DNA of 32,121 bases from Halobacteriales archaeon SW_6_65_15 (GTDB lineage Archaea > Halobacteriota > Halobacteria > Halobacteriales > Haladaptataceae): assembly GCA_003023465.1 (NCBI GenBank), contig PXSM01000166.1:4555-36675 (forward strand), written 5' to 3'. A program made the position numbers and the translations under genes. Below are positions 8,371 through 16,846 of the stretch, piece by piece (position 1 is the first letter of the stretch; the number at the start of each line of letters is the position of its first letter). Below the pieces are notes generated by a model. That model was not told the origin of the DNA and did no database searches. It saw nothing but the letters and a program-made list of their open reading frames with translations.

Positions 8371-10107
8371 GTCGTCTTCGAGGTCCGCGACGAACTCCTC
8401 GGCCTCGTCGTCGGAAGTCGTCGCGATGCGGTTCAGCCGGGGCGCGGCGTCGATGTCGGTGACCTCGTCCACGGGGACGCCCGCGTCGAGCGCCTCGAAC
8501 GCCTCGTCGTTGAACGTCCGGATGGCCCCGAGGATGAGGTAGGTCTTCTCGGGCGGACAGTTGGTGTCCACCTCGTGGAGCGCGTTCTGCTGGAGGAACG
8601 CCTCGCGGATGTAGCGGGCGACTTCCAGCGTCAGCTGCTGGTCCTCCGGCAGGGCGTCCTTGCCGACCAGCTGGACGATCTCCTGAAGCTCGTCCTCCTC
8701 GTCGAGCACGTCCACCGCCCACTGGCGCTGCTCGGGCCAGTTCTCGTCGACGTTCTCCTCGAACCACGGGTCGAGCTGGTCGGTGTACAGCGAGTACGAC
8801 TCGTTCCAGTTGATCGAGGGGAAGTGACGACGCTCGGCGAGGTCGGCGTCGAGCGCCCAGAACGTCTTGACGATGCGCAGGGTGTTCTGGGTTACCGGCT
8901 CCGAGAAGTCGCCGCCCGGCGGGCTGACCGCGCCGACCACGGTGACCGACCCCTCGGTGTCGTTGATGTTCTCGAAGTAACCGGCGCGCTCGTAGAACTC
9001 CGACAGGCGCGCGGCGAGGTAGGCGGGGTAGCCCTCCTCGCCGGGCATCTCTTCGAGGCGCGAGGAGATCTCGCGCATGGCCTCGGCCCACCGCGAGGTG
9101 GAGTCGGCCATCAGCGCCACGTCGTAGCCCATGTCGCGGTAGAACTCCGCGATGGTGATACCGGTGTACACGCAGGACTCGCGGGCCGCGACCGGCATGT
9201 TCGACGTGTTGGCGATGAGGCAGGTCCGGGACATCAGCGGCTTCCCGGTGATGGGGTCTTCGAGCTCCGGGAAGTCGTCGATGACCTCGGTCATCTCGTT
9301 TCCGCGCTCACCGCAACCGATGTAGACGACGATGTCGGCGTCGGCCCACTTCGCCAACTGCTGCTGGGTGACGGTCTTGCCCGAACCGAACGGACCGGGA
9401 ATCGCGGCGGTCCCGCCCTTGGCGAGCGGGAACAGACCGTCCTGAACGCGCTGGCCCGTGACCAGCGGCGTCCGGGGCGTCTTCTTGTCGGCCGCGGGCC
9501 GGGCCTCGCGGACCGGCCACTCCTGGCGCATCGAGATCTCCTCGCCGTTGTCGAGTTCGACGACGGTGTCCTCGACGGTGTAGTTGCCGCTCTCGACGGC
9601 GACGACCTCGCCGCCCTCGTAGTTCGGCGGCACCATCACCTTGTGGTCGATGCTCTCGGTCTCCGGAACCGTGCCGAGGATGTCGCCGGGTGCGACCTCG
9701 TCGCCCTCGCTGACCTCGGGCTGGAACTCCCACGTCTTCTCGAGGTCGATGCCGGGGGCGTCCACGCCGCGGTCGAGGAACGCGCCCATCTTGTCTTCGA
9801 GGACCGTCAGCGGGCGCTGGACGCCGTCGTAGATGGAGTCCAGCATGCCGGGTCCGAGGTCCACGGACAGGGGTTCGCCGGTGTTCTCGACCGGTTCGCC
9901 CGGCGCGACGTTCGACGTCTCCTCGTACACCTGAATCGTCGTCAGGTTCCCTTCGATCTCGATGACCTCGCCCATCAGCCCTTCCTCGCCGACGTAGACC
10001 ACGTCGTTCATCCGGGCGTCGAGGTCAGTGGCGGTCACGACCGGTCCACTTACGCTCTCGATGACGCCGTCCTCTCGGACCGCGTCGGTTTCGGTTGCTT
10101 GGCTCAT
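6946..10107 (-). CDS. atpA-atpB: A-type ATP synthase subunits A and B joined in one reading frame
   Basis: A single 1053-codon frame. Residues 1-583 are catalytic subunit A: Walker A GPFGSGKT at 238-245, the signature [10 protein letters not shown], and about the normal length of 586. From residue 584 ([14 protein letters not shown]) it is regulatory subunit B, with the signature [11 protein letters not shown] and end EEVAAD. No stop codon separates them. The junction reads [12 protein letters not shown]: the A tail normally ends a few residues later and B normally starts with its own short leader before TITEISG. This looks like a short deletion removing the A stop and the B start. A and B have the same orientation in the A3B3 head, so the A C-terminus and B N-terminus lie at opposite ends. 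A linker-free fusion would not fit a normal head. ATGA overlap with atpF at its start. Confidence 0.8.
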   Translation of the reverse strand: MSQATETDAVREDGVIESVSGPVVTATDLDARMNDVVYVGEEGLMGEVIEIEGNLTTIQVYEETSNVAPGEPVENTGEPLSVDLGPGMLDSIYDGVQRPLTVLEDKMGAFLDRGVDAPGIDLEKTWEFQPEVSEGDEVAPGDILGTVPETESIDHKVMVPPNYEGGEVVAVESGNYTVEDTVVELDNGEEISMRQEWPVREARPAADKKTPRTPLVTGQRVQDGLFPLAKGGTAAIPGPFGSGKTVTQQQLAKWADADIVVYIGCGERGNEMTEVIDDFPELEDPITGKPLMSRTCLIANTSNMPVAARESCVYTGITIAEFYRDMGYDVALMADSTSRWAEAMREISSRLEEMPGEEGYPAYLAARLSEFYERAGYFENINDTEGSVTVVGAVSPPGGDFSEPVTQNTLRIVKTFWALDADLAERRHFPSINWNESYSLYTDQLDPWFEENVDENWPEQRQWAVDVLDEEDELQEIVQLVGKDALPEDQQLTLEVARYIREAFLQQNALHEVDTNCPPEKTYLILGAIRTFNDEAFEALDAGVPVDEVTDIDAAPRLNRIATTSDDEAEEFVADLEDDMTEQTITEISGPLVFAEVDEPIGYDEIVEIETPNGDTKRGQVLESSEGLVSIQVFEGTEGIDRKSSVRFLGETMKMPVTEDLLGRVLDGSGNPIDGGPEIVPDERRDIVGAAINPTAREYPEEFIQTGVSAIDGMNTLVRGQKLPIFSGSGLPHNELALQIARQATVPEEDEAGEDDEGSEFAVIFGAMGITAEEANEFMEDFERTGALERSVVFMNLADAPAVERTVTPRLALTTAEYLAFDKGYHVLVILTDMTNYCEALREIGAAREEVPGRRGYPGYMYTDLAQLYERAGRIEGREGSVTQIPILTMPGDDDTHPIPDLTGYITEGQIYVNRGLNSQGVKPPINVSPSLSRLMDDGIGEGFTREDHSDVADQLFAAYAEGKDLRDLVNIVGREALSERDNKYLDFADRFEDEFVDQGFDTNRDIDDTLDIGWDLLGMLPTEELNRVDEDLIEEYYPEEAETEEAEEVAAD
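8371..10107 (-). other. atpA: catalytic subunit A module of the joined atpA-atpB frame
   Basis: Codons 1-579. The beta-barrel (about 10-80), the subunit-A-specific non-homologous insert (about 120-190), the P-loop domain with GPFGSGKT (238-245) and the C-terminal helical domain are all present and unbroken. It hydrolyses or makes ATP in the A3B3 head. In the +1 frame a TGA overlaps the ATG at 8370 (ATGA, the usual coupling overlap in this operon). A one-base indel near the end would therefore also restore a separate gene, but the residues before the junction look right for AtpA in the present frame. Confidence 0.7.
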
Positions 10108-10445
10108 TCGTTGTCACCTTGTTCGTCTTCGTCCATTAGGTCGATACCGATTGCACGCTTGATGTTCTCGCGCAGTCCGCCGCTACCCGCGCCGCCACCG
10201 ATGGAGACCATCGTCGGTTCGACGCTCGTCTCGACCTCCTGTCGCACCTTCCGCGACAGGTAGTCGAGGTCGTCGTCGTGCATCACGACGATGCCGACGT
10301 CGTCGTCTTCGAGCACGCGGGTCACGGCGTCGTCGAGTTCCGCGTCCTTCTCGGCGTCCGGGACGTTCTCGAACTTCCGGACGCCGGCGAGGCGGAACCC
10401 GGTGGTGAACTCCGGACTGCCGACGACGGCGATCTCCTGGCTCAT
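10104..10445 (-). CDS. atpF: A-type ATP synthase subunit F
   Basis: A 113-residue central-stalk subunit with a CheY-like fold, involved in coupling and regulation. It begins [22 protein letters not shown], the family start, and has the conserved [12 protein letters not shown] strand. The ATG overlaps the atpC stop and its own stop overlaps the atpA start, both by four bases (ATGA), so it is translationally coupled on both sides. The C-terminal tail is acidic. Confidence 0.93.
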   Translation of the reverse strand: MSQEIAVVGSPEFTTGFRLAGVRKFENVPDAEKDAELDDAVTRVLEDDDVGIVVMHDDDLDYLSRKVRQEVETSVEPTMVSIGGGAGSGGLRENIKRAIGIDLMDEDEQGDNE

Positions 10446-11503
10446 AGTACCACCAGTTCTTCCTCGATCTCCTCTTGGCTCAGCCCCGCTTCGCGGCCGC
10501 GCGCGACGGCGCGGATGTTCTCGACCTCGCGCTCCTTGGCGAGGATGTACGACAGCACGGGACAGATCGACAACGGGAACACGTGCGAGAGTCGGTCGGA
10601 GTACTCCAGCAGTGCAACGTCTAGTGCGTGCTCGAAGCCGATGAGACTGTCGGCGCGCTCCAGTTCGTCGAGCGCGTCCGACAGGTCGTCGCCGTACGTG
10701 CTGTCGCGGACGAACGTGACGAGTTCGTCGACGTTCTCCGACAACTGCGCGAGGTCCGAGGCGGTGAACAGGTCGCCGCCCTCTATGAAGTACTCCTCGG
10801 GGTCGATGTCCGCACCGCTCCGGGCGATGCGCAGGACGTTCCGGGCGTTCCGGAAGTCGATCTCCGCCCGCAGGAAGTCGGCGTACAGCTGGTTCGCGCG
10901 GTTGTCCGTCTCGGCGACGCCCGCGATGAGGCCCTCGTAGTACGTGCGGTCGACGGCGTTCTCCAGCGGAATCAGCACGCCGGTGTCCTCGTAGTCCGCG
11001 TAGGCGGCCGCGAGGGCGTCGCCGTAGCGCGTGCGGTCGAGGAGTTCGACGGCCTCCTCGATGGACTCGGCCTCCGCGAGTCGGTCGAGGAACTGGCGGT
11101 CGAACTCGCCCGCGTAGATGAAGTCCTCCGCGATGGTCTCGCCGTCAGCACCGGAGTAGATACCCCGGATGACGGTCTTGATATTCCACGCGTCGAACTT
11201 CCGAAGGTACCGGGCGATCAGCGTGTACAGCCGACCGTCGGCCCACCGGAGCAGGTCCTCGAAGTGCTTGGCGAGGTTGCGGTTCAGTGAGTACTCGATG
11301 AGATCGACGCCCGAGTACCGCGAGCCGAGCGCGTTGATCTCCGTCTCGTACTCGGTCTCTTCCATGTACCGCGCGATCTCGCCGGGACCCATCCGGAGGA
11401 GCTTGCGATAGTCCTCGTCGTCGAACAGCTTGGCCCGTCGCTTCTTGACCCGGGCGGTGACGTACTCGTAGTTCGAGCTTCCTTCCGTCTCTTTTACGCT
11501 CAT
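10442..11503 (-). CDS. atpC: A-type ATP synthase subunit C
   Basis: The 353-residue funnel-shaped subunit (homologue of V-ATPase d) that links the central stalk to the rotor ring. The all-helical sequence starts with NYEYVTARVKKRRAKLFDDEDY and contains RIAAVLR-type helices such as WNIKTVIRGIYSG, the pattern of the three-fold repeated C-subunit domains. The length is normal for haloarchaea. ATGA overlaps with atpE upstream and atpF downstream. Confidence 0.93.
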   Translation of the reverse strand: MSVKETEGSSNYEYVTARVKKRRAKLFDDEDYRKLLRMGPGEIARYMEETEYETEINALGSRYSGVDLIEYSLNRNLAKHFEDLLRWADGRLYTLIARYLRKFDAWNIKTVIRGIYSGADGETIAEDFIYAGEFDRQFLDRLAEAESIEEAVELLDRTRYGDALAAAYADYEDTGVLIPLENAVDRTYYEGLIAGVAETDNRANQLYADFLRAEIDFRNARNVLRIARSGADIDPEEYFIEGGDLFTASDLAQLSENVDELVTFVRDSTYGDDLSDALDELERADSLIGFEHALDVALLEYSDRLSHVFPLSICPVLSYILAKEREVENIRAVARGREAGLSQEEIEEELVVL

Positions 11504-12081
11504 TGCTCGAAGAGGCGTTCACTGATGTCCTGAAGGTTGTCCTCCCAGACGTCCTCCAGCACCGAGTCGAACGTGTTGTTCACGCGCAGTCGGGACTCGC
11601 TACTCTCGACCACGACGCCGCCGAGGCAGTCGTACTCCCCGGCGTACTCGTAGCCGTCGTAGTCGGCGACGAGGTCCGTCAACAGCTCGTCGTCCTCGGG
11701 CTTGCCGTAGACGCGGACGGTGTCGCCGTCCTCGAACTCTTCGGCGGCGGCGTCGAGGAGTTCCCGCGTCAGCTCCTCGCGGCGGTCGCCTTCGAGCGTG
11801 GCGATGCGCTCCTCGACGTCCGCGCGGACCTCTTGCAGGACGTCCCGACGGGCTTCGAGTCGCTTCTGCTTGGCCTCCAGCTTGGCGCTGGAGAGCTTCT
11901 GTTCGCGCTCTTGGGAGATTGCCTGCTCGGTCTCCCGTTCCTGCTCCGCGAGTATCTCCTCGGCGTCGGCCTCCGCCTCGGAGCGAATCTGCTCGGCGCG
12001 CTCGTCACCCTCCGAACGAATGTCCTTCGCGCGCTCGCGGGCTTCGTTTCGAATATCCTCAACTACTGTGTCCAGACTCAT
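11500..12081 (-). CDS. atpE: A-type ATP synthase subunit E (peripheral stalk)
   Basis: A 193-residue peripheral stalk subunit that pairs with subunit H to hold the A3B3 head still. The N-terminal two thirds is a long charged helix (about 5-110, rich in E, R, A and Q) for a right-handed coiled coil with AtpH. The C-terminal globular head contains LGGVVVESSESRLRVNNTFD, the family's signature end region. It starts 24 bases after atpK and overlaps atpC by four bases. Confidence 0.93.
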   Translation of the reverse strand: MSLDTVVEDIRNEARERAKDIRSEGDERAEQIRSEAEADAEEILAEQERETEQAISQEREQKLSSAKLEAKQKRLEARRDVLQEVRADVEERIATLEGDRREELTRELLDAAAEEFEDGDTVRVYGKPEDDELLTDLVADYDGYEYAGEYDCLGGVVVESSESRLRVNNTFDSVLEDVWEDNLQDISERLFEQ

Positions 12082-12105
12082 TGATGAAGAGGGAAAGGGG
12101 TGCGT

Positions 12106-12387
12106 TTATCCGACGAGGAACACGACGACCAGCGCCAGGATGACGAGCGTCTCGGGCAGGACCGTCATGATGAGGCCCGTACCGAAGAGGCTCTCGTCCT
12201 CGGCGATAGCACCGATTGCCGCACTACCGATACCTCGCTCGGCGTAACCCGCGCCCAGCGCGGCGAGGCCGACCGCGAGCGCGGCCATGCCGTTCTCGGT
12301 AATCGCCTGAAGCGGCGTCAGCGCGTCGATTCCGCCCTGTGCGAACAGTACACCGAACTCCACCATCGCCAGCATAGTTTCGAACAT
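12106..12387 (-). CDS. atpK: A-type ATP synthase subunit K (rotor ring proteolipid)
   Basis: A 93-residue c-type subunit. There are two membrane helices, about 33-58 (glycine/alanine rich) and 69-92. The second carries the ion-binding carboxylate Glu79 in TVLPETLVILALV. The loop between them is GSAAIGAIAEDESLFG. Several copies form the proton-driven ring. It lies 246 bases after atpI, a gap that holds a possible promoter. A separate promoter would suit a subunit needed in many copies. Confidence 0.93.
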   Translation of the reverse strand: MFETMLAMVEFGVLFAQGGIDALTPLQAITENGMAALAVGLAALGAGYAERGIGSAAIGAIAEDESLFGTGLIMTVLPETLVILALVVVFLVG

Positions 12388-12633
12388 AGTTTTGGAGTCT
12401 CCTATTGCTCTCGTAACCGGACACTCGTATTTCCCGTTACTGCCATCATAAAGCTTCTCAAAAGAGTTCGGCAGGGACGGAGGTCTGAGGCCGCGAATAT
12501 CGGCTTATGGTACCGAATGACAAATAGCTCGAAACCGAGCCGCGGTTCTCGAACGTGCTGGTCGAAGCGACGCAGACAGAGGCTCGAGACGACGGAAAGC
12601 GACCGTCAGAAAGCGACGACAGGACGAAAAACC
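12388..12633. other. 246-base gap between atpI and atpK
   Basis: There is no gene. A TATA-like GCTTTATG on the minus strand (12447-12454) lies 60-67 bases before atpK, and an AGGAG motif in the inverted repeat GGAGACTCC sits shortly before the ATG. The stretch interrupts an operon whose other genes overlap or nearly touch, so an internal promoter or an mRNA processing site for atpK is plausible. Confidence 0.45.
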
Positions 12634-14847
12634 TCAGTCCTGCGTCGTGTACTGGCGGTCGTAGCCGAACGGCTCGTACTCCTTGCCGCCGCCCTCGTAG
12701 AACTTGCCGAAGAACTCGACGTACTCGAGACGGATCGCCTGCAGTCCGGCGCTCGTGATACCGAGCGCGAGCACCAGCAGGTGGCCGAGGACGAGCACGA
12801 GGATGCCGCCGAGGATGCCCCCGATGCCCGAGTGCATCAGGCCCGGGAACATGATGGACGCGCCTTCGTAGTGGCTCTGGACGTACTCCGGCCCGTAGCT
12901 CGTCATGAAGTGCCACTCCTCGCCGTGACCGTGGTCGATGGCGTACACGCCGAAGAACAGGAGATTGACCACGAAGGCCATCCCCGCCTTGGCGAGCAGC
13001 ACCGCGGCAATCCGTGTGTACGAGAGCGCGTCCGACAGGACGCTCAGGCTCTCGAGCGCGCCGATGAGCACGCCGGGACGGCCGAGGTGCTTGACCTCAC
13101 CCGCGATGTAGAGGACGAGGCCGATTGCCGCGACGGCGAGCCCGAGGTTCCCGACGGCGGGTGAGAAGCCCGCGAAGCCGAACTCGAACGGGTGGCCCGC
13201 GAAGATCTCGAAGATGAACTCCGGCTTCTGCCCGACTGGCTTACTGAAGATCCACGTCCAGACGCCGGCGAACAGCAGGACCCACGAACCGCTCTCGAGG
13301 ACCGCCTCGACCGGGTCGTGGCCGACCTCCTCGATGAAGCCGAAGACGTACCCGACCGTCATGTGGACGAGTCCCAGCAGGATGGAGACGACCATCCACG
13401 TCAGCGCGAAGTCCTCGCCGACGGGCTGGAGACCTTTCTCCATCGGCGGGTGCCCGGCCCAGACGATCTCGCCGAGCACGTGCAGGCCGAAGAACTCGCC
13501 GTACAGCACCCCGAACAGCGCGGTGAAGCCGCCGGCCCACAGCGCGATGCCGCCGAGGCTGTTGATAGCCGGATTGTCGAACGACTCGTACATCCAGTAG
13601 CCGATGGCCATGTACAGGAGGCCGTACCCGAGGTCGCCGATCATGAACCCGAAGAACAGCGGGAACGTCAGGAACAGGACGACCGTCGGGTCGAACTCGA
13701 AGTACTTCGGCCGGTTGATGGTCTCGACCAGCAGTTCGAAAGGCTTGACAGCACCGGGGTTGTCCTGCACGACCGGTGGCTGGTCGTCGTCCATCGTGGT
13801 GCCACCGTCGGACGCGAGGTCCGACGAGGCTCGCGAACCATCGGTTCGCTCCCCCCCGTCGGCCTCGACGTCCTTCACGTCGGGCTCCTCCGGACCGTGC
13901 GCCTCGTGGGCGTCGTAGGAGGCGCGTTCGAGTTCGTCCACCTCGACGTGGTCGCCGACGGCGTCGCCGAGCGCGCTCGCCAACTCGGTGTAGCGCTCGG
14001 TCGGAATCCAGCCCTCGGCGACGAACGCGTTCTCTGTCGTGGCGAAGTTGAGCGGCGCTTCGGCCTTCTGGACGTCGATGCTCAGCTTCTCCTCGGCCGC
14101 CAGCAGGAATCCGGCGGCGTCGAGCTTCAGGTCCTCGATCTCCTGCTCGACGCCGTCGAGCTTGGATTCGAGCTTCTGACGCTCGTGTTCGAGTTCCTCG
14201 ACGTACTCCTCGGGACTCCCCTCGGCGTCGGGGACGTCCAGTCGCGCGAAGTCCACGCCGACGAGCGCCTCGTCGAGCGCGTCCGCGTCCGCCTCGTCTT
14301 CGGGATAGGCGAAGACCGCGACGGTGCCGCCCTCGCCGAACACCTCGTACGCGCGGATGGCGCTGTCGTCGTCGAGCGTGGCACGAATCTCCTCGGCGTC
14401 ACCCTCGCCGACCGCGACCTGCAGGGTCTGGTAGCCCGAGAGCAGGTCGAGGTCGATACCGAGGTCGGCGTACGGCGTGATGGAGTCGATTCGCTCCTCC
14501 ACATCGCGGAGGTCGTTCTCCAGTTCGCTCCGACGGTCGTCGAGTTCGTTGACCTCCTCGCGGACGGATTCGAGTTCGTCTTCGAGGGCGTCGTCGGTGA
14601 CGATGCGGCTCGGCCCGGCGTCCTCGTCGTCTACGTCGAGGATGCTTTCGAGCGAGCGCACGGTGACGAGCTTCTCGGACGCCGCTTCGGCACCCTCGAT
14701 GGGGTTGCCGGGCTCGAAACCCGACCACGAGCCGTCGTAGTCGGAGAGATGCACCAGATTCAGCTCGTGGACGGTCTCGATGACGTCGTCCATGACGGCC
14801 CGCGAACCCGTCACGGACACCTTGCTCATTTGCTCAGGTCTGAGCAT
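12634..14847 (-). CDS. atpI: A-type ATP synthase subunit I (membrane stator, a-subunit homologue)
   Basis: A 737-residue stator subunit that forms the proton half-channels beside the K ring. The soluble N-terminal half (1 to about 340) contains long coiled-coil arms (EDELESVREEVNELDDRRSE). A low-complexity acidic linker (about 315-355) follows, then seven to eight membrane helices. The essential arginine is Arg612 in LSDALSYTRIAAVLLAK. The start at 14847 (MLRPEQMSKVSVTG) overlaps the atpH stop by 14 bases and matches the haloarchaeal family start. Met7 at 14829 is an alternative. Confidence 0.93.
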   Translation of the reverse strand: MLRPEQMSKVSVTGSRAVMDDVIETVHELNLVHLSDYDGSWSGFEPGNPIEGAEAASEKLVTVRSLESILDVDDEDAGPSRIVTDDALEDELESVREEVNELDDRRSELENDLRDVEERIDSITPYADLGIDLDLLSGYQTLQVAVGEGDAEEIRATLDDDSAIRAYEVFGEGGTVAVFAYPEDEADADALDEALVGVDFARLDVPDAEGSPEEYVEELEHERQKLESKLDGVEQEIEDLKLDAAGFLLAAEEKLSIDVQKAEAPLNFATTENAFVAEGWIPTERYTELASALGDAVGDHVEVDELERASYDAHEAHGPEEPDVKDVEADGGERTDGSRASSDLASDGGTTMDDDQPPVVQDNPGAVKPFELLVETINRPKYFEFDPTVVLFLTFPLFFGFMIGDLGYGLLYMAIGYWMYESFDNPAINSLGGIALWAGGFTALFGVLYGEFFGLHVLGEIVWAGHPPMEKGLQPVGEDFALTWMVVSILLGLVHMTVGYVFGFIEEVGHDPVEAVLESGSWVLLFAGVWTWIFSKPVGQKPEFIFEIFAGHPFEFGFAGFSPAVGNLGLAVAAIGLVLYIAGEVKHLGRPGVLIGALESLSVLSDALSYTRIAAVLLAKAGMAFVVNLLFFGVYAIDHGHGEEWHFMTSYGPEYVQSHYEGASIMFPGLMHSGIGGILGGILVLVLGHLLVLALGITSAGLQAIRLEYVEFFGKFYEGGGKEYEPFGYDRQYTTQD

Positions 14848-15166
14848 GCACCGCCTCCTCGAACAGGTCTACCACGTGTTCGGCGACCGATTCCTCGTTC
14901 TCGCGCGCCCGCGCTTCGAGCGCCTCGCGCTCGTCCTCGCCCTCGGCGAGGATCTCTTCGCGCTCGGCTTCGATCTCCTCGCGGGCCTCCGCGAGCCGTT
15001 CCTCGTGGAGTTCCGCCGCCTCCTCCTCGGCGTCGCGGCGGATCTCGTCGGCCTCCTCCCGGGCGTCGGAGATACGCTGGTCGCGCTCCTCCTCGGCCTC
15101 GGCGACGATTTCGTCGGCCTCTCGTTCGGCCTCCTTGATGCGTTCGAGAACCTCTGGCCTCGGCAT
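14834..15166 (-). CDS. atpH: A-type ATP synthase subunit H (peripheral stalk), first gene of the operon
   Basis: A 110-residue, almost wholly helical, charged protein (MPRPEVLERIKEAEREADEI...) that pairs with AtpE in the peripheral stalk. The long run of E/A/R heptads is a coiled coil. The ATG at 15166 is chosen because upstream in-frame codons run through the promoter and the dispersed repeat, giving a non-acidic extension. A TATA box lies 29-36 bases before this ATG. Confidence 0.9.
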   Translation of the reverse strand: MPRPEVLERIKEAEREADEIVAEAEEERDQRISDAREEADEIRRDAEEEAAELHEERLAEAREEIEAEREEILAEGEDEREALEARARENEESVAEHVVDLFEEAVHAQT

Positions 15167-15194
15167 ACTAATCACGCGAAAGTTGCAGAAGCGC

Positions 15195-15202
15195 GTATAT
15201 AC
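15195..15202 (-). promoter_or_regulatory. TATA box of the atp operon
   Basis: GTATATAC, 29-36 bases before the atpH ATG on the minus strand, with an upstream CGCAAGTA that could serve as BRE. It predicts a very short 5' leader. The dispersed repeat copy 2 starts 35 bases further upstream. Confidence 0.7.
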
Positions 15203-15236
15203 TACTTGCGAACTTTCTGCCCCAACCTTTTCCTGC

Positions 15237-15322
15237 AGGAGCGCTCTCCGAGCGCTCCTTTGCAAAACGTTGATCAAAAGCCCAACGCACGTCCCTTCGG
15301 CGGCTAAAGCCGCCTGCGGTCC
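15237..15322 (-). repeat. dispersed structured repeat, copy 2 (upstream of the atp operon)
   Basis: The same element as at 31401-31488, inverted. It has a right hairpin AGGAGCGCTC-TCC-GAGCGCTCCT (15237-15259) and the conserved block TTGCAAAACGTTGATCAAAA. An inner stem GGCGGC/GCCGCC has loop TAAA as read on the plus strand. The outer stem is poorly kept. It lies between the divergent atp operon and the methyltransferase gene. Confidence 0.85.
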
Positions 15323-15398
15323 TTGCTCCGCTCGCGTTCGTTCACCTGGCCGCCCCAAATGACAGGATTATTTGGCCAGCACCCCCAACCCGCGAGCG

Positions 15399-15962
15399 AT
15401 GGGTATCCTCGAAGACAAGCGCCGGGCGCGCCTATTCTACAAGTACCTCTCGAAGGTGTACGACACGGTCAACCCGTTCATCTGGAACGAGGAGATGCGC
15501 GCCGAGGCGCTGACGATGCTCGACGTCGAAGAGGGCGACCGGGTGCTCGACGTGGGCTGTGGCACCGGCTTCGCCACCGAGGGGCTGCTGGAGCACACCG
15601 AGAACGTCCACGGCCTCGACCAGAGCGTCCACCAACTGGAGAAGGCGTGGGACAAACTCGGCAAGCACGACCCCGTGAGCTTCTACCGCGGCGACGCCGA
15701 GCGCCTCCCGTTCAAGGACGACACCTTTGACGTGGTCTGGTCGTCGGGCTCCATCGAGTACTGGCCCGACCCCGTCGCGACGCTCCGGGACATGCGCCGC
15801 GTCGTCAAGCCCGGCGGGCAGGTCCTCGTGGTCGGCCCGAACAACCCCAAATCGACGGTCATGCAGAAGGTCGCCAACGCCATCATGCTCTTCGAGATGG
15901 GACCGTCCTACGACCCGGACATCGCAATTACTACTGTCGCGCGCGACCCCGACGAGGAGTGA
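15399..15962 (+). CDS. SAM-dependent methyltransferase, shortened near the C-terminus
   Basis: A class I methyltransferase, 187 residues from the ATG at 15399. An ATTATTT element (15367-15373) lies 26-32 bases before it, a leaderless arrangement, which rules out the upstream in-frame start. The SAM motif is VLDVGCGTGFATEGL, followed by GDAERLPFKDDTFDVVWSSGSIEYW and VKPGGQVLVVGPN. It resembles the UbiE/quinone-type methyltransferases of haloarchaea (substrate unproven; menaquinone-pathway role possible). After AIMLF the sequence jumps directly to EMGPSYDPDIAITTVAR. In relatives, as I remember them, about 20-25 residues (a helix rich in D/E) lie between. The SAM pocket is intact, but the C-terminal fold may be damaged. 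Confidence 0.8.
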   Translation: MGILEDKRRARLFYKYLSKVYDTVNPFIWNEEMRAEALTMLDVEEGDRVLDVGCGTGFATEGLLEHTENVHGLDQSVHQLEKAWDKLGKHDPVSFYRGDAERLPFKDDTFDVVWSSGSIEYWPDPVATLRDMRRVVKPGGQVLVVGPNNPKSTVMQKVANAIMLFEMGPSYDPDIAITTVARDPDEE

Positions 15963-16231
15963 GGGAACGCAAGCGACCGACTGTTCATCCACCTCGGCGC
16001 GCGCTGGCGCGACCTCGTGTCGCGCCCTCACCGTGCGAGGGATGAGCATCGCAGGCCGGAGCAACGCGGAGGCCGAGACGCGCAATCGGCTGGGGAGGAG
16101 GTGGCTCTCGCGGGGCGGTTGCGGTTTCCCTAGGCTCAAGCAGTAGCTAGCGCCCCGACATTGGAAATATTTTTCGTGCTTTTATCTTTTTACTCCTGTT
16201 CTTAGAGATTGTTTTCATGTTCGTGAAATGG
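15963..16231. other. 269-base intergenic region with a hairpin and T-rich end
   Basis: No gene is supported. A perfect 8-bp hairpin GGCGCGAC-CTCGT-GTCGCGCC (16006-16026) lies after the methyltransferase. The GC-rich stretch to about 16140 has the look of degenerate haloarchaeal repeat DNA. From 16165 it becomes AT-rich, with plus-strand T runs (ATTTTTC, CTTTTATC, CTTTTTAC) that could terminate transcripts from the left. Confidence 0.5.
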
Positions 16232-16693
16232 TTACCCCGTTCCAGACACCTCCGCGACGATAGTGTCTTCGACGGAGAATTCGACCACGACGGTCGAACC
16301 CTCCGAGATCAGCGGGTCGTTGGTCCCCGCGAGCTGGAAGCTCGCAGTCTCACCCGCAGTCCACTCGGGGTCCGTCGCGCTGTTGAGCGGCCCGGTCGGT
16401 CCCGGTTCGAAGCCCCGCGCCGAGAAGAACGGCACCGGGGGCTGGGCGTCCAGCGGGGTGTCGTCCACGCGAATCCGAACCGAGAGGTCGCGTACGTCCA
16501 GCGGTTCGCCGCCGCGATGGACGAAGGTGAGCCGGTTCGCGTCGGCGTCGACTCGCAAGTCGATGGCGGCGCGGGGTGCGTCCGAGGGCGGCGTCGCCTC
16601 GAACGCGACGCTGGCGACGGTCCCCGCGAGCGCCGCGGTGACGACAAGCAGGAGGACGATACCGAGGACGGGAGAGGTAGCGCGGTCGGTCAC
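16232..16693 (-). CDS. type IV pilin N-terminal domain protein
   Basis: A 153-residue secreted or membrane-anchored protein. The GTG start at 16693 gives VTDRATSPVLGIVLLLVVTA: a short charged head, a prepilin-like TSPVLG site and a single hydrophobic helix (10-30). This is the layout of haloarchaeal pilin-like proteins (DUF1628/Arch_pilin type). The rest is a beta-rich extracellular domain (LTFVHRGGEPLDVRDLSV, PPVPFFSARGF). Codons upstream of the GTG are not acidic and are unlikely to be coding. It is a single gene, so it may be a minor pilin or pilin-like surface protein rather than a pilus operon member. Confidence 0.75.
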   Translation of the reverse strand: MTDRATSPVLGIVLLLVVTAALAGTVASVAFEATPPSDAPRAAIDLRVDADANRLTFVHRGGEPLDVRDLSVRIRVDDTPLDAQPPVPFFSARGFEPGPTGPLNSATDPEWTAGETASFQLAGTNDPLISEGSTVVVEFSVEDTIVAEVSGTG

Positions 16694-16814
16694 GGGCTGG
16701 GTTCGTCCCGTCTTCGGGCTTGAACCTTCGGGCGAATGATGAGTCGAGAGGAGGACCCACTGAAATAGTGAGATCAAGCAGCCAAGACGGAGGGAACGCG
16801 GCTTAGAAAGCCCC

Positions 16815-16846
16815 CGCCCGGTCGCGGTCGCTTGCGCGACCGGGCG
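16815..16846 (+). repeat. 12-bp perfect hairpin in a likely repetitive GC-rich segment
   Basis: CGCCCGGTCGCG (16815-16826), loop GTCGCTTG, CGCGACCGGGCG (16835-16846). It is preceded by TAGAAAGCCCC and followed by GGCCCCTTTATCCC. From memory, similar AAAGCCCC...GGCCCCTTT segments recur in haloarchaeal genomes, but only this copy is in the window. Confidence 0.55.

Noticed and set aside
7417-10263. Long plus-strand open frames opposite atpAB (and similarly 876-3002 and 13192-15138)
   Set aside because: They lie antisense to certain genes. High GC makes long antisense frames common, and the products are Arg/Val/Leu-rich with no family features or suitable starts.
14695-14735. TTCGAA-like T-loop signatures suggesting a tRNA (also near 16405)
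   Set aside because: Both lie inside well-supported coding sequence and no cloverleaf can be folded around them.
14834-15358. Long version of atpH starting at 15358
   Set aside because: The extra N-terminal part is translated from the dispersed repeat and the operon promoter. The conserved start and TATA spacing fit 15166.
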